Shown: positions 24,246-35,863 of the stretch, piece after piece
How positions within the stretch are numbered: position 1 is the first letter of the stretch
Layout of the letters: each line of letters opens with the position of its first letter
Source of the DNA: Dermatemys mawii
Lineage: Eukaryota; Chordata; Testudines; Dermatemydidae
Length of the DNA: 64,000 bases
Direction of reading: 5' to 3'
NCBI GenBank assembly: GCA_007922305.1
Contig: ML677334.1
Coordinates: 21,749,697-21,813,696, forward strand
Notes under the pieces: generated by a model
Database searches by the model: none
Told to the model about the DNA's origin: nothing
What the model saw: only the letters and a program-made list of their open reading frames with translations
Program-made: the position numbers and the translations under genes

Positions 24246-25759
24246 AACTAGAATGCCTTACTATACAGGTACAAGGAAAACAGAGATGGATAACAGTATG
24301 GTAGCAGAGCTAACGCTGTTTATTATACATAGGCTCCTATATTGCCCTAATCAGTGTAGCAGCTAAGCACTTCACTAATGCACGGGGCAATATGACTAAC
24401 ATCTGTAGCATATGGTTTATTCTCTCTCTAGCCCTTTTCTCAGAGGAGGAATTGTGTGCATAGGGTATGTTTTTTATTTTATTTTTAAAAAACCACTGCT
24501 ATATTTGTGTTAGAAAGGGCAAAGTGCACCTTACATTTGGAAAAGAAGGTGGCAACGTTTGTTAGAGTAACCTTATCTGTGCATTTCTATATTTTCAAAT
24601 GTTCGAGTTTTGCTGCAGTTTAATCTTACCTCTCAATTTTCTGGATTGTTTTTTCATAATCTTAATGGAAATGTCTAGTTATTTGTCCCATAAATTACCA
24701 CTATGTTCTCTAAACCTTAACCTCATCTTACCATTTTTTAATCAGAATTTGCAGAGAATAAAATTTGTCATGCAAGCTACTACATAAACACTTCAGAGGT
24801 GGAATATCATTTAATGTCTCCCTATTCTCTACTGTTGTATTTAAGGAGAAAATAATGTGTGCAAAGTTGTATTATAACTTTCTGTTGGACCAACAAGTAA
24901 GTTATCACATCAAGTGTTTGTATGAATCTTTATATAGCTGACGTATTTCCAGTGTAACGTTTATTACTAATAACGGATGCTTCAAAATCACCACTGGCAA
25001 AGAGTGTGAAGTAATAGCAGCAAAACTATTTTTGTTCATGGGCTATTAAAGGTCTGATTTTCATTCTCTCTAAAAAAAACTTAGTAATTTTTTTTGTTGC
25101 AACTCCAAAGTAAGTACAGACAATATAAAACCAGTGAGTTTTTAAAAGCAAGTTTATTGGATGTGTATTGGATCTATATTTATTTTACCATTGATTAGTT
25201 TCTGATGAGACATACTTTGCATATAATAATATCTATTATAGAATAGCCAGGGAGCAGTGATATATTTTCTAATATAACCAATTCTGAGAGCCTGTGCACC
25301 AAGAGAATTAAAAATATGTACCTGTATTTAAAATGAGCAAGATGACATCCAAGAACCAATTTACCGAATCCAATGTCCCAAACCGACATTTCAATAAATT
25401 CCCCCTTTAACTGCCAAAATCCTTATCTTCTAATGAAGAACAAATCAGCATGAGGTAGTCAGAAAACAGGATCAAGATACTCAGTCCTCACATAAACAAC
25501 CTCATTTCTCATAGCATGCCATGCTCCTCTCAGACTTATAGCATAAACTACAATGCATATGAAGCCTCCTGCAAGGACCACTCTTTGAGCCCCAGGTTGA
25601 GTTACATTTGCCAGTCCTTTTATTGTCCTCACTGGATCAATTTCTTCTTCTCTTCTGGCTGATCTACTGCTTGATTAGCTGCTCTGGTACACATTTAAGC
25701 ATGAAGAACCTAATGCTCCACTGGAAATGGTTTGAGGCTAGAGGTGGGCTGGGTGCTAA
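24246..25759. other. Downstream flank and probable 3' UTR of the zinc-finger gene
   Basis: No independent gene is seen. The right part lies downstream of the stop codon of the minus-strand zinc-finger gene and probably includes its 3' UTR. Several minus-strand AATAAA candidates (tttatt on the plus strand, for example near 25149 and 25177) exist in the AT-rich DNA, so the poly(A) site cannot be chosen. Confidence 0.4.
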
Positions 25760-25904
25760 TTAATGAGGTTTCTGAACTGAGATGGTATTTATGTGCTTCC
25801 AAAGGAGTTGCTTGTCAGGGGAAGAAAAGCAGCAAAAACTACAGCCAAACGCCTCGCCGGTGTGATGTCGTTGCACATGGAAGTCCAGGCTCTTCTTCTG
25901 GATG
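25760..25904 (-). CDS. Zinc-finger gene, terminal coding exon
   Basis: The acceptor reads cattacattacag before CATCCAG. The exon's first base completes the codon TG|C begun in exon 29732-29855 and thereby supplies a Cys. The joined finger is CNMC-SYSC-IQKKSLDFHVQRHH, which fits C-x2-C-x12-H-x4-H exactly. A second unit follows (FGCSFCCFSSPDKQLLWKH) with a normal first half, but its distal His is out of place: the next His is the residue before the TAA stop at 25760-25762. The C-terminus reads INTISVQKPH. An alternative, stronger-looking acceptor 31 bases upstream (ttcttttccccccag) would break the finger, so I reject it. The exon is free of stops in this frame. Confidence 0.8.
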
Positions 25905-25999
25905 CTGTAATGTAATGGAAACTTATTAGAGCATACTGGGGGGAAAAGAACGGTAACTAGTTCTACTAGAAGCAGTATTACAGTAGTGGCTAGAGGTTC

Positions 26000-26088
26000 C
26001 AACTCAGATCAGGGCCCCATTGTGCTAGGCACTGTACAAACATACAAGAATCAGTTTTGGCCTGGAGAGCTTACATTTTAAGAGAGAC
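26000..26088 (+). repeat. SINE-like fragment
   Basis: The segment agggccccattgtgctaggc, then actgtacaaacatacaag and gagagcttacattttaa resembles a SINE tail found with MIR-type elements in reptiles and birds. Confidence 0.4.
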
Positions 26089-26974
26089 AAGACAGAGGAT
26101 AAGATGCTGAAAACCAGAGTATGAATTTATTGAAAAATGTCTGTGTTTTGACTTTGTATTTTTAATCACATTCGCATCATTTATGGATTATGACAAAAGA
26201 GCAGGTCTCCAAAATAAGAATTTAAGCCATGAACCAAAGATGGTCAGTATTCTACACTAAAACATGAGCTCTGTTGCATAGTTACTATGGATCTCATCCT
26301 GTTCCCTTTGACCTTACTCACTCATCAGTATTAAGGAGCCACTTGTATGAATTTGAGCATATACAAATTCATACAAAGTAATTTAAAGAAAATCTTTAAT
26401 GCTCCAATATGTTTTACTGTAGAATACAACTCCTACTACTTTAACTTATAACATCTTATACTGTCCTGTTAGATGCTTTTTCTTCTGATATGTAAACTGC
26501 ACCAGTATAGAATCCATTAGACTACTGATCTGAGTGGGCCTCACTCTTCAGATTATATAAAACAGTCCAGCTGAGAAACATTTCAGACCTTGAATTTCCA
26601 AATATAGAAGTTGGAGAATCAAAAATTTGTGATGGTAGAGAAAGAAGTTTGTGTGTCACATTTTAAAATCCACTATTCACTGGACTCTTCATATTAGATG
26701 GACAGGTGTCATTGCAGATTTTATCCCATCATTTCTATTAGCTTGACTAAGGTGATGCTAGGGTCTCTGCTGAATCCAAGGCACATAAACAGTCTTCACA
26801 TGTGGCAGCTCAAATCATGAAACTTTTTCATGGCTAACTATAGGTAACTAAACCAAAACTTTATTTTAGTCTCAAATTAAAACTATAATATTGGGTAGAA
26901 CTCAGAGGTGTCCCTACATTGGCATAATTTGCGTATTCTTCTAGCTCCTTTGTTATTTCAATTATACTATCTTA

Positions 26975-27265
26975 GGGTATATACCTACATTGCAGCCGGG
27001 GCTGTGATTTGAAGCTTATGTAGATGTAACTGCATTAGCTTTAATCTAGCTACCTCGGAAAAAACTGCAGTGATGACACCTCAGATAGGCACCACAGCAA
27101 ATTGTACCAACACACCTGATCCCCTGGGTATGCACTTGCATTGTTAGCATGCACTGAAGCCTGCACTGCTGTGCCCTCATTGCTATTTTCAGTGTGCTAG
27201 CTTGATTAAAGCTAGTGAGGTGTATTTACACAAACTGTAAACCGCACCCCAGTGTCAACATATCC
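26975..27265. mobile_element. Harbinger-type MITE with TTA TSD
   Basis: Starts gggtatatacctacattgca and ends agtgtcaacatatcc; both ends are flanked by tta (26972-26974, 27266-27268). Terminal inverted repeats and a 3-bp TWA duplication are the marks of PIF/Harbinger elements. It lies downstream of exon 29732-29855, in the last intron of the zinc-finger gene. No coding capacity. Confidence 0.7.
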
Positions 27266-29248
27266 TTAATTTGCTTGCACATGTACCTGTTTATTTATTG
27301 GTAACTTGCATCACTTTACCCTTCCTCTTTTAATATGGCCCACTGCAATCAACAGCCTAATGAATTCTATACTGATGCAATTTACATATCAGAAAAAAAA
27401 AGCACCTAACAGGACAGTATAAGATGGTGTAAGTTAAAGTAGCGGGGGTTGTATTCTAAAGTAAAACATAGTGAAACATTAAAATATAAAAAACTATTGT
27501 AAGAAAATATTGGAACAGTTTGTATGAATTTGTATATTCACAAATTCATACAAATGGCCATTTGGAATATATACAAACCATACAGAACATTATTCATCTC
27601 CTTACCCTGATGATAAACAAGTAATTGGTATAATGAAGTTGTATAACAAATACACATGTGAAATGTTAAGTAAACAGCACTTTCAGAGCATGATACAGCA
27701 CACTTGCTGAATTTAGTTACTCATGCATAAGGCCCTACTTAATTTACAGTAGTGTGGAAATTGTGGATCCTGCAATATAAGGCTTCCACCACAATTTTGA
27801 CAGCAGGAGCCCCTACTCTCAGCCCCAGGCTGCCGAAAACGGAAAGTCATGGAAAAATAATAATGGACCTTACTAGCACAAATAATAAGGTCCACTATTT
27901 TACGTGATTTTTCCATGGCTTGTCTGCAACTCAGCCACAATTTTTGAACTATCATCCTTATTCGTGCATTATATTTAAGCTCTGATCCTGCCCACATGCA
28001 CATGAATGCTCAACTTTGAAGATATAAATGTTCCACTGACTTCAGTGGAACTACTCCCAGGCCTAAAGTTAAGCATGTATGTAAGGCCAGTATTAGCACC
28101 TTATTACAAACCAATCAACCAACCTTGCAATTTGCACTAGTGCAGGGAATTAATGAATTCTGTAAATTAGTAAATCGATTAGAATCAAGGTCAACATGTC
28201 ACAAAGGTGTACTTATTTTGTCAATGATTTAAAATAAAGCACAATATACTCTAGAAAAATACTGCAGTATATACTGTAATAAGATTTTCATAATATGAGA
28301 ATTCACTACAGTGCCCTACTGTTAAATCTTGCTTGACAAGAGGAGAATCTGACAAATTTTTGTGCAGATTATTGAATTTGTAGTTTAGTGAACTGCAGAT
28401 TAGCCGTGTTCTGCTCTGGAGTTCTGTGGTGTCTGTTATACTACAGGAATATTTATTTTCTGACTCTTTCCTGTTCTCTTCTCTAACTCACACAGTTGAA
28501 CAAACATCTTATAACTTCCAAGAAGGTAGTCATCTGCTAATGAATGTGTCTTGCTTGTCTCAATTAGGCAGTGAATTATCTGTTCCAATTATTGAATTTA
28601 ATTCATTTTTTGTCAACAAAGGACAATGTTTAGACTTCTTAATTTCAGCATAGCTGTCATGAAGATTAGGAAGAGACTTTGTTGTTGTTATTCCTGTGTT
28701 CAGTTACTGCAAGACTCACAATGTAGGTCAGGGGGTTGGGAGTTTAGAGTAAACTTGGTGTTTTTGTTATTTTACCTCTTATCTGATGGATGTGTTTCTA
28801 TCTTTGAACTTTGGTTCTAAAGTAACACTTCAATTTTGCAAGCATAATCTCATCCACTGCTAAATGATTTACTATTGATGGTATATAATAGTCCTTCCAA
28901 CCAACCAAACCAACAAATGGGTATGGCACAAAACCTACCTCAGTTATCTCAGTTTAAACCTTTGTAGTTTAAACATCCAGAGGCAAATGGTATTTCACTT
29001 AACATATAGTACCATGTTCAAAGACATAAGAATGTAAAATATTTAAGTTATCCTTTTGTAACTTTACACATTACAAAATGCTCTGTAACATACTTCAAAA
29101 TGTATTTGAGCTTTACCAAAATTACCTATTGCTTCTATTCTTGATATAATGTACAGTACTGTGCCAGCACTGTCAAAAAACCAAAAGACATGTGTACGAC
29201 CTCACAATGGGAAATGCCTTAAGTAATAAGACAGTTTTCCAAGTTCTG

Positions 29249-29284
29249 GGGGGGAGGGAGGGAGGGAGGAAGGACGGACGGACA
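29249..29284. repeat. GGGA/GGAC purine-rich microsatellite
   Basis: A run of G followed by ggga repeats and then ggac repeats (agggagggagggaggaagg, then acggacggacac). It lies in an intron of the zinc-finger gene. Frames crossing it on both strands (29173-29460, 29192-29467) are artefacts. Confidence 0.9.
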
Positions 29285-29731
29285 CCAGCAAATTGGCAGA
29301 AAAAAATCAATATGAGGAAAAGACCTAGTGAAGCTGATATAACAGTGGGAAGAGACTCCCATTCACTGAATGAATGTATAGAAACATGTACTTCTGTCAT
29401 AATCTCAGTACCCCATGAAACAGATCTCAATTTCCCCTCAGATATTTTTAGATGTATCATCTTTTAATTCCATACATCCTCCTTCACAGCCTGTACAATA
29501 TCAACAGAAATTAAGTGGATACAGAAATAAAGGGCTTAGAAACATCCACTTAGAAAAACTAAACCATTAGCTCTTTGTATCAAATGACTCAGTTGTCTAT
29601 GGGAGTGAATTTAAATATCTGGCTTCTTTTGGTATTGGATGGAGTATGTAGGAAACAATCTTTTAAATAAAAAACACATATAGTCATACTGTAAAAAAAC
29701 TGGCCAAGCAAGGGGGACTATTTACATGTAC

Positions 29732-29855
29732 CAACTGTATGAGCACATATTGCATTTGTAGGGCCTCTCCCTTGTGTGAGTCCTGAAATGTCTGTGCAGA
29801 GAGTTTGCATCAGTTGAGGCATAAGAGCAGATTTCACATTTGAAAGGCTTCTCGC
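29732..29855 (-). CDS. Zinc-finger gene, internal exon
   Basis: Acceptor ttttgatag before GCGAGAAG at 29855; donor TTG|GTACATG at 29731-29730. The exon holds 2 + 120 + 2 bases. Its first two bases complete the glycine of the linker begun by the upstream exon (HTG|EKPF), and its last two bases (TG) begin the Cys completed by the downstream exon. It encodes a full finger, CEIC-SYASTDANSLH-RHFRTH, the linker TRERPYK, and the start of the next finger, CNMCSYS. All zinc ligands are present and there is no stop. Introns that split fingers this way point to an ancient multi-exon C2H2 gene rather than a KRAB-type gene with all fingers in one exon. Confidence 0.85.
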
Positions 29856-30065
29856 CTATCAAAATATGGAAAGCAGGGGACATGTTCACATAAATGAGGA
29901 ATGGGGGCTGGGAGGATTCAAAAGGAAATCACCAGAACATTAAAAAATTATGTACATGGACCCACTGGCTTGTCTTTTACATATTCCCATCTGAAATAAA
30001 ATTGAGAGTCTATGCTAACCAGGACACGAAAGGTTTGGCCTTCTAGTAGCAGCTTAGGTTTCCAC

Positions 30066-31175
30066 CAGGGTGGATATAAATCAATTAAAAAAAATAAAAT
30101 AAAAATTGGATTTTTTTTATTTAAATCACTTTTTTTTGATAAAATGTTTTTTGAGGAAAAAACCCTATCTAAAGAGAGTTTTCATTAAAACATATTATAG
30201 CTCAAAGATATCATCATGGAATAGGGATTACAAATTCTAATTCTATAGTATGAGACAATATATTCATGTGATGTTTAAAAAAAAAGTTTTGTAAATGAGT
30301 TCCAATAGTTCATGGATTAAGGACCCAATTTTATGGGGTTCCACAGGCTTCTGTATAGATTATTTAGGTTAATCTTTCTATCTACCCAGTGGGACTCCGT
30401 GCTCAGTCTAGAAGATACCATCAGAGCTGCTTAATTTTGCAATTCTCAAACCATGGATTTGTCTCTCCAAAAAAACATGCTTGTTAACAGCGAAAATGTT
30501 TTTAATAAATAATATATAGAGGTGAGAAATAACAGTCCTCAACTTTATTGTCCCTTTGCAAATTTGTGTACACAAAGTCAATTCCTTACCTCTCTCTAAA
30601 AGTGAGAAGTTTCAAAAAGTTCAATGAATAGAAGATTGTTGGGGGTGGAATAGATTTGGACAAGGAGAAGAAGTTTGGAGATAAATGTGAGAAACAAGGG
30701 ACATATGCTTTTTTCGTTAAAATATTATGTTTGCTGTTGAAGAAAAATATCCAGAATATTTAATGTTATTTAACTAAAACAGCGTTAATGTCTGTCTGGT
30801 GATGTTCTCCTCCTAAACAGCACAGCAAGAAAATCCTCCAAATATTAATGATTAATCTGTTGAATTGGAGATAGATATTTATGAAGTCATTGGGAGATGA
30901 ACTGTTTGGTAAATGAAATAACCGAACCATCGTTCATTTTCTGATATAGTGTAAACTAATCTGAAAAGTTTTCAAAATAAATCACTGTTTAAAAATGTAT
31001 AGTGTGTACCTTCTAAAAATGAAACCTACATCTGAGTTGCGAATAATATGTATTAAGGTTATAACAACCAACAAGAATGCGCTTTTATGTAGAAAACCAT
31101 GACAAAATCAAGTCTTCCTGACTAGTGATTTAAATCATGATTAAAATCAGTTTGATTTAAATCAAATCCACCCTC
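30066..31175 (+). mobile_element. Non-autonomous hAT element, 1.1 kb, perfect TSD
   Basis: The ends cagggtggatataaatcaat and gatttaaatcaaatccaccc (then tc) are inverted. The flanks gtttccac (30058-30065) and gtttccac (31176-31183) are an exact 8-bp target duplication. The interior is very AT-rich and non-coding. It lies in the intron between zinc-finger exons 34619-34752 and 29732-29855. Confidence 0.9.
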
Positions 31176-31275
31176 GTTTCCACTGCCGAAGCAGGTTGCT
31201 TATGGGGTAAGTTATGGCAGTGGAGCTGCATCAACAAGAACAAACTTCAGACACAGCAATTGCTTATCTAATAAT

Positions 31276-31602
31276 TCAGCTCCCTGGTTTTGACATTCTA
31301 TAACATCTGCAGATAGAACTCAATTTCTTCAGTTGTAGAGTGATCAGATACACTGCAAATGACAAAATGAGGCCTTTGTGATTCTCCTCTTTGCCACTGT
31401 GGCCAGTTACAAGATAAGGATCATGTACTTGTAGGCTGCATCCATGGCAAGAGCTGTCTTGGTTCCCACGTGGACCTGCACAATGCCCTTCCCTCAGGTA
31501 CAGAAAGGTTACAACATTTAATCTAACACACTTGACTTGACCATCTGTGTAAAAGCTGTTGCAAATAAAATCTAAAATAAAAAGTATGTTCTTGCACAAC
31601 AA
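31276..31602 (-). other. Open frame of 108 codons, unassigned
   Basis: The minus-strand frame is Cys- and His-containing (for example LREGHCAGPRG and SSCHGCSLQVHD) but shows no C-x2-C...H spacing, so it is not a finger exon. It lies in an intron of the zinc-finger gene, just beside a hAT element. I cannot assign it; it may be chance or an old repeat. Confidence 0.15.
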
Positions 31603-32564
31603 GACAATTCTAGTTCTAGACAGGTCACCTACTGATGACAGACATCTTTAAGGTTAAATCATCACATTTGAATGTGGTTTCCACATGAAGTGGAACTGAG
31701 GTAAATCGATTAACTGCATTTCCAAATTGAAGATCAGTTTACTTTCCTGCTAAAAAGACTTTTAATCTTGCCCCTTTTCCTGCATCAGCCCCATGAATAC
31801 AAAACGCTAACTTTCAGCTTGCTTTAAGTCACTAGGTTAATACCAGTTAAAAATGGTTTCTTGCAAACTGAAGAGGAGGTAGAACTGAAGTGCTCAAAAA
31901 GCAACAACAGGAAACAGTATTAGCCGTGAAGCCAGGATATTAATTATTTTCCATAAAAACAGCATGTACACTTTTTAGCACGGACAAAAATAATGCTTAA
32001 AAAGCAGAGGACATTAAGGGCTTCCTCGTTTTGGTGCACATGGAAATTTTGCTTGCATGCCCATCTGCACACATGCTTTCATCTAAACAGTTACTTGAAT
32101 ATTTTACAACATCTACCTGAACATTTTACAACATAGAGGAGAACATGAAAGTGAAACAGATAATAAAGAAAAACTAAACTGGTAAGTCTATTTTCATGGT
32201 TCAAACCCAAATGCAAAAAAAACTTTAAAAAACCTATTTAATTTTTAACAAGCTAACTTATTAACAACATTAACACTGCTAAGGTATTTCTCCTCAAATA
32301 TATGATTTTTAACCAGTCTCTCTTTAATTTGTGATAGGAACCTATTTGCCAAAAAAACATTTCCTGAATTGTTTTTGTTGTCTATATTGTTACAGACATA
32401 GTTGCAAACAGGTATTTGGGTAATTAATTTCAAAATAATTGAAACGGATGTGTTTACATTGTGTTATTTTGACAAATGAAATATACAGAATTTAAAAAAT
32501 ATTTTCATGAAGAATCTGTAGGCACAGAACTCCCCCAGGAATAACATAAATACATTTTTAAGCA

Positions 32565-32685
32565 TCACACCTAAGTTATTTGTCAAAGGTCACTCAGCAA
32601 AATCAATGACAAAATGAGCAACAGAAGCCAGGTCTGATTTATAACTCCAGCTCTATCCACTGAACACCACAGCCTCTTTTACACT
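32565..32685 (-). repeat. MIR-like SINE fragment
   Basis: On the minus strand the order gctgtggtgttcagtggata, then ccagacctggcttctgttgc and tgagtgacctttgacaaata follows a MIR core with the usual tgaccttgggcaag region. Diverged. Confidence 0.55.
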
Positions 32686-33643
32686 GGTATCTTTTTGTGG
32701 TGTTCAATTATTTGCAACATTCATTTCTGTAGAAGTTTGGGATTTATTTAGAATGTTTTTTAAGTGATGTGACTACTTGTGAATCTGGCATATCACAGAT
32801 CTATCTACTTCAAGTCCTCATGAGTATGCCAGGCATCTAACACCATAGAATGTGGAGCCCCAAAATTGTATTAAACTCATGTCAGCCAAGTGTCAGAGTG
32901 TTGTATTCCTGCAAGCCACAGAAAGCACATTTTTGTTTTTAAAAATCCCCTGAAATGTTACTTATTGCAAGGTGGAGAGAAGTGGATATTACCTTTCAGC
33001 TACAATGGCAGGTCCTACACACAAACATTTTCCATGCACTGATTTTTGTAAATATTGTCACAAGCTGCTAATTAGTTCTCCTACTCCGCCTGCCTGCCAT
33101 GCACCCACCGTACATATATTGTGGTAGACTTAGGAATGCCATTCATGTAACAAAGAACATGTCTTATTCCACTTGTACCATTCAAATGCCTATTTCCTAA
33201 CTCTTAACATGCTCCGTTAAAAAAGAAAAATAGCATTTACAGAGTTACATGCCTGGCATACGAAAAATACCCAAGAGTCCCAAAATCAGGATTTCTAATA
33301 CAGTGTCTTTATGTCAGGATGAGTGATTTAATATAACCATGCCAATGTAAATTCCATGTACATAAATTTCTTAAAACAAAGCAAAAAGAAGTCAAGAATA
33401 TCAGTGAAAAAGGGATACTGAGCTTTCCAGTGAAGAACATTAACATACCACAAAACTGAAGAAAAGAAAGCTTTCCAAAAACCGAACCAAAATGTTATAC
33501 AGTCAGAACATTGTTACTTTTATCTCAGGCAAATTCTGTTTACGTTCTGTGTGGTGAAAAAAACTTGAGAAAAAGTTCCTCTAAGCTAATTCACAAGTAC
33601 AAAAATGTATGGATTTCAGTACCTTTCTGGAAATGACACCTTA

Positions 33644-33758
33644 GCTGCATCTTCACTTGGCATTAGGTTGATATAGCTACACCACTACGGTGTGTGAATT
33701 TTTCGCACCCCAGAGCGGCATAGCTATGTCAGCCTAACATTTAAGTTTACGACAGGCC
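33644..33758. mobile_element. Short Harbinger-like MITE (tentative)
   Basis: Begins gctgcatcttcacttggcat after tta and ends cgacaggcc before taa. The inner part has gttgatatagctacacca and ggcatagctatgtcagccta, which are roughly inverted. Short and diverged. Confidence 0.4.
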
Positions 33759-34618
33759 TAAGTCTCTAGAGGTGCAGGAAAGGAGTCAAAGGAACCACCA
33801 GGAACTATTAAGTCTAAAATATGGCTGTGAAAAGGAATATGGATCTCAATCAGAAATGCATGCAAGAGCATTCATAAGAACATCCCTATGCAGGAAAGCA
33901 CTCACCCACATCGTTAACTTTAAAAATATGCTTATGTACCATAGAAGATATACATGTGCTTAAAGTCAAAACACTTGGATACTTAGATATTTGATTACCA
34001 TTTATTCAGTACTCACACAAAGTACATTCACCTACCTACACACACATGCACACAGAGCAAAATGATTTTAAAAAAACCCTCAGCTTGTCCAATTTTTTTT
34101 TGAATATTAACATGTTATAGACATGCCTGGTCTGTTAAATATATGTAATCAGAAAATTCACTCAACAGAAATCACTAGACATGACATGTTATAAGCATAA
34201 TGATGCACCCTCTGTAATATAGTAACACCCTGTTAAATAGACACATCTGACAATTATATCATTGTAGAAATCTCTACACACAACTCCCTGTGGTAATGAT
34301 TATTGTATTATATTGAATAGCTATGTGGCAAGGATTTGTAAACATGTAATACTTTCTACATAAATAAATAAAAAAAACCCTTAAATACATGGTTAACTCG
34401 GGTGCTTTCCTGAATCAGGGACATAAACCAAGTGCAGTATATTCACTATCATAGCCAGAATAACTAGTGAGTCACCTTCTTTCCTTAGAGCCACTGTAGA
34501 TATTTGCTAAGGAACAAAGAGAGAGGTCCAAACTCTACTAGTGCAAAGCAATCAACACTTTAAAAAAAAAAATTACAGTTTATTGTAAGTGAGAATGTAA
34601 CGCACACACAGAGCCTAC

Positions 34619-34752
34619 CAGTATGGATGCGCATATGCTGTATCAATGACACCTTTAGCCTAGTTTTGTACTCGCAGTGCTGGCAATGAAAGGGTTTGAT
34701 GCCAGCATGTATTCCCATGTGTCTCTGTAGAGCCAGTTTTGAAGAACACTTC
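34619..34752 (-). CDS. Zinc-finger gene, internal exon
   Basis: Acceptor cctctctggcag before GAAGTG, with a good pyrimidine tract; donor CATACTG|GTAGGC. Length is 1 + 132 + 1 bases. It encodes the distal half of one finger (KCSSKLALQRHMGIH) and a complete finger CQHC-EYKTRLKVSLIQH-MRIH, ending in HTG at the splice site, where the next exon supplies EKPF. Both His pairs and both Cys of the full finger are intact. The matching Cys pair for the first half-finger must lie in an upstream exon that I could not find between 34753 and 49111. A longer frame through the upstream poly-T (to 34858) is intron sequence. Confidence 0.85.
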
Positions 34753-34862
34753 CTGCCAGAGAGGAAACAAGCCTTGCCACAGTTGAAAAAAAATAATCAT
34801 TTTTTTTCCTGGATAAATGTTCCAGAAGGATGACATTTCTTATTGTAAGGGTGCGCAAGACA

Positions 34863-35365
34863 TTGTTACGGTAGGGTGCTAAGGGCGCTTTTATTCTTGA
34901 CTTCAGGGAAGCTCATTCCCCCCCCGCATTTCTGGGGGTGTGTGTGTGCTTATTTCCCCCCCCCCCCCTCCACTCCTGGGAAGGAAAGGGTACTTTTGGC
35001 CATTGTTATTAGTCCCTGCCCTGTTATCGCATATTTCACAGGCCGAAAATAATTGGTTCTCACTGCCTGCTCGCCTTGTAATGAAACACCTGCTTGCAGT
35101 ATGTATTACTAACAAAACAAAAACAAGGTATTAGTTATTCATGAGGTATGCATAAGATGCAAATGTTCCTGTTATTTCTCTGCCTGTGTGCCCACGCGCA
35201 GTGGGCTTCACCCCGAGCATTGCTCCGGTGCATCGGGCTTTCCCCATCTCAGTGGCAGCAACGAAGGGAGCCCCCGTTGCGGGTGTGTCACTTTTGCCTT
35301 CAATAAACTCACTACTTTTATTCAACAGCTGTGTGTGTGCCTCGTTCCTACGGGACACCAAAAGT
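34863..35365 (+). mobile_element. Probable solo LTR of an endogenous retroelement
   Basis: A block with sharply different composition starts tgttacggtagggtgctaag. It contains an octamer atgcaaat (35157-35164), a CpG-rich segment with ccccgagcattgctccggtg, the polyadenylation signal aataaa at 35302-35307, and a downstream G/T-rich stretch (cagctgtgtgtgtgcctcg). This order (U3 with octamer, R, poly(A) signal, U5) fits an LTR. No gag, pol or env is present beside it. I could not fix the right end or a target duplication. It lies beside exon 34619-34752, on the opposite strand to the gene. Confidence 0.55.
34953..34971. repeat. Poly(C) run
   Basis: A run of at least thirteen C within the LTR-like segment (ttatttccccccc...). 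Length may be unreliable in the assembly. Confidence 0.8.
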
Positions 35366-35863
35366 ACCCTGCAATACTTACTTATAGCATCCAATTGTGT
35401 TATTGTAGCCCTTTAATGACTTTTATGGCTGGTATTTATAACTGTTAGTTTAATGGGTTAGATTAATATAATCAGGGGAGGGAGAATGAAAGAACAAAGA
35501 TTTTTTTCAGTCCTCACAGTAGTTAAGTATATTTAATATTGTATTACCTTTAAAATATTAATGCATTGAATTATCTGTGCATAGATTATGCATATTTGGG
35601 CCATTTACTGGCAGCCTATGCACATAATATGACATTCAATTGACAGTGTAGGGCAGCAAAATGTAGTGATCCAATCCGATCTTCTAAAAACAATTGGTGT
35701 GAGTGCCAGTGGTAGATTCTACCTTCCCAGCTACCTGACCCACTTTTTCACTCTTGTACATTGCAGTTATTTACATTGAAAAGGATATGTCTGAATGATA
35801 TATGGGCTTATACCTCTTAAAAAGGAGAGAGAGTTTTTCTTACTATTAAACATAGATGTAAAC

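Noticed and set aside
25898..26002. Extension of the terminal zinc-finger exon upstream to an ATG at 26002
   Set aside because: The extra part (starts MEPLATTV) is hydrophobic intron sequence; using it destroys the finger formed with exon 29732-29855.
34655..34858. Minus-strand frame starting MRTLTIRN over the 34.6-kb exon
   Set aside because: It is out of frame with the zinc-finger reading and runs through a poly-T intron stretch.
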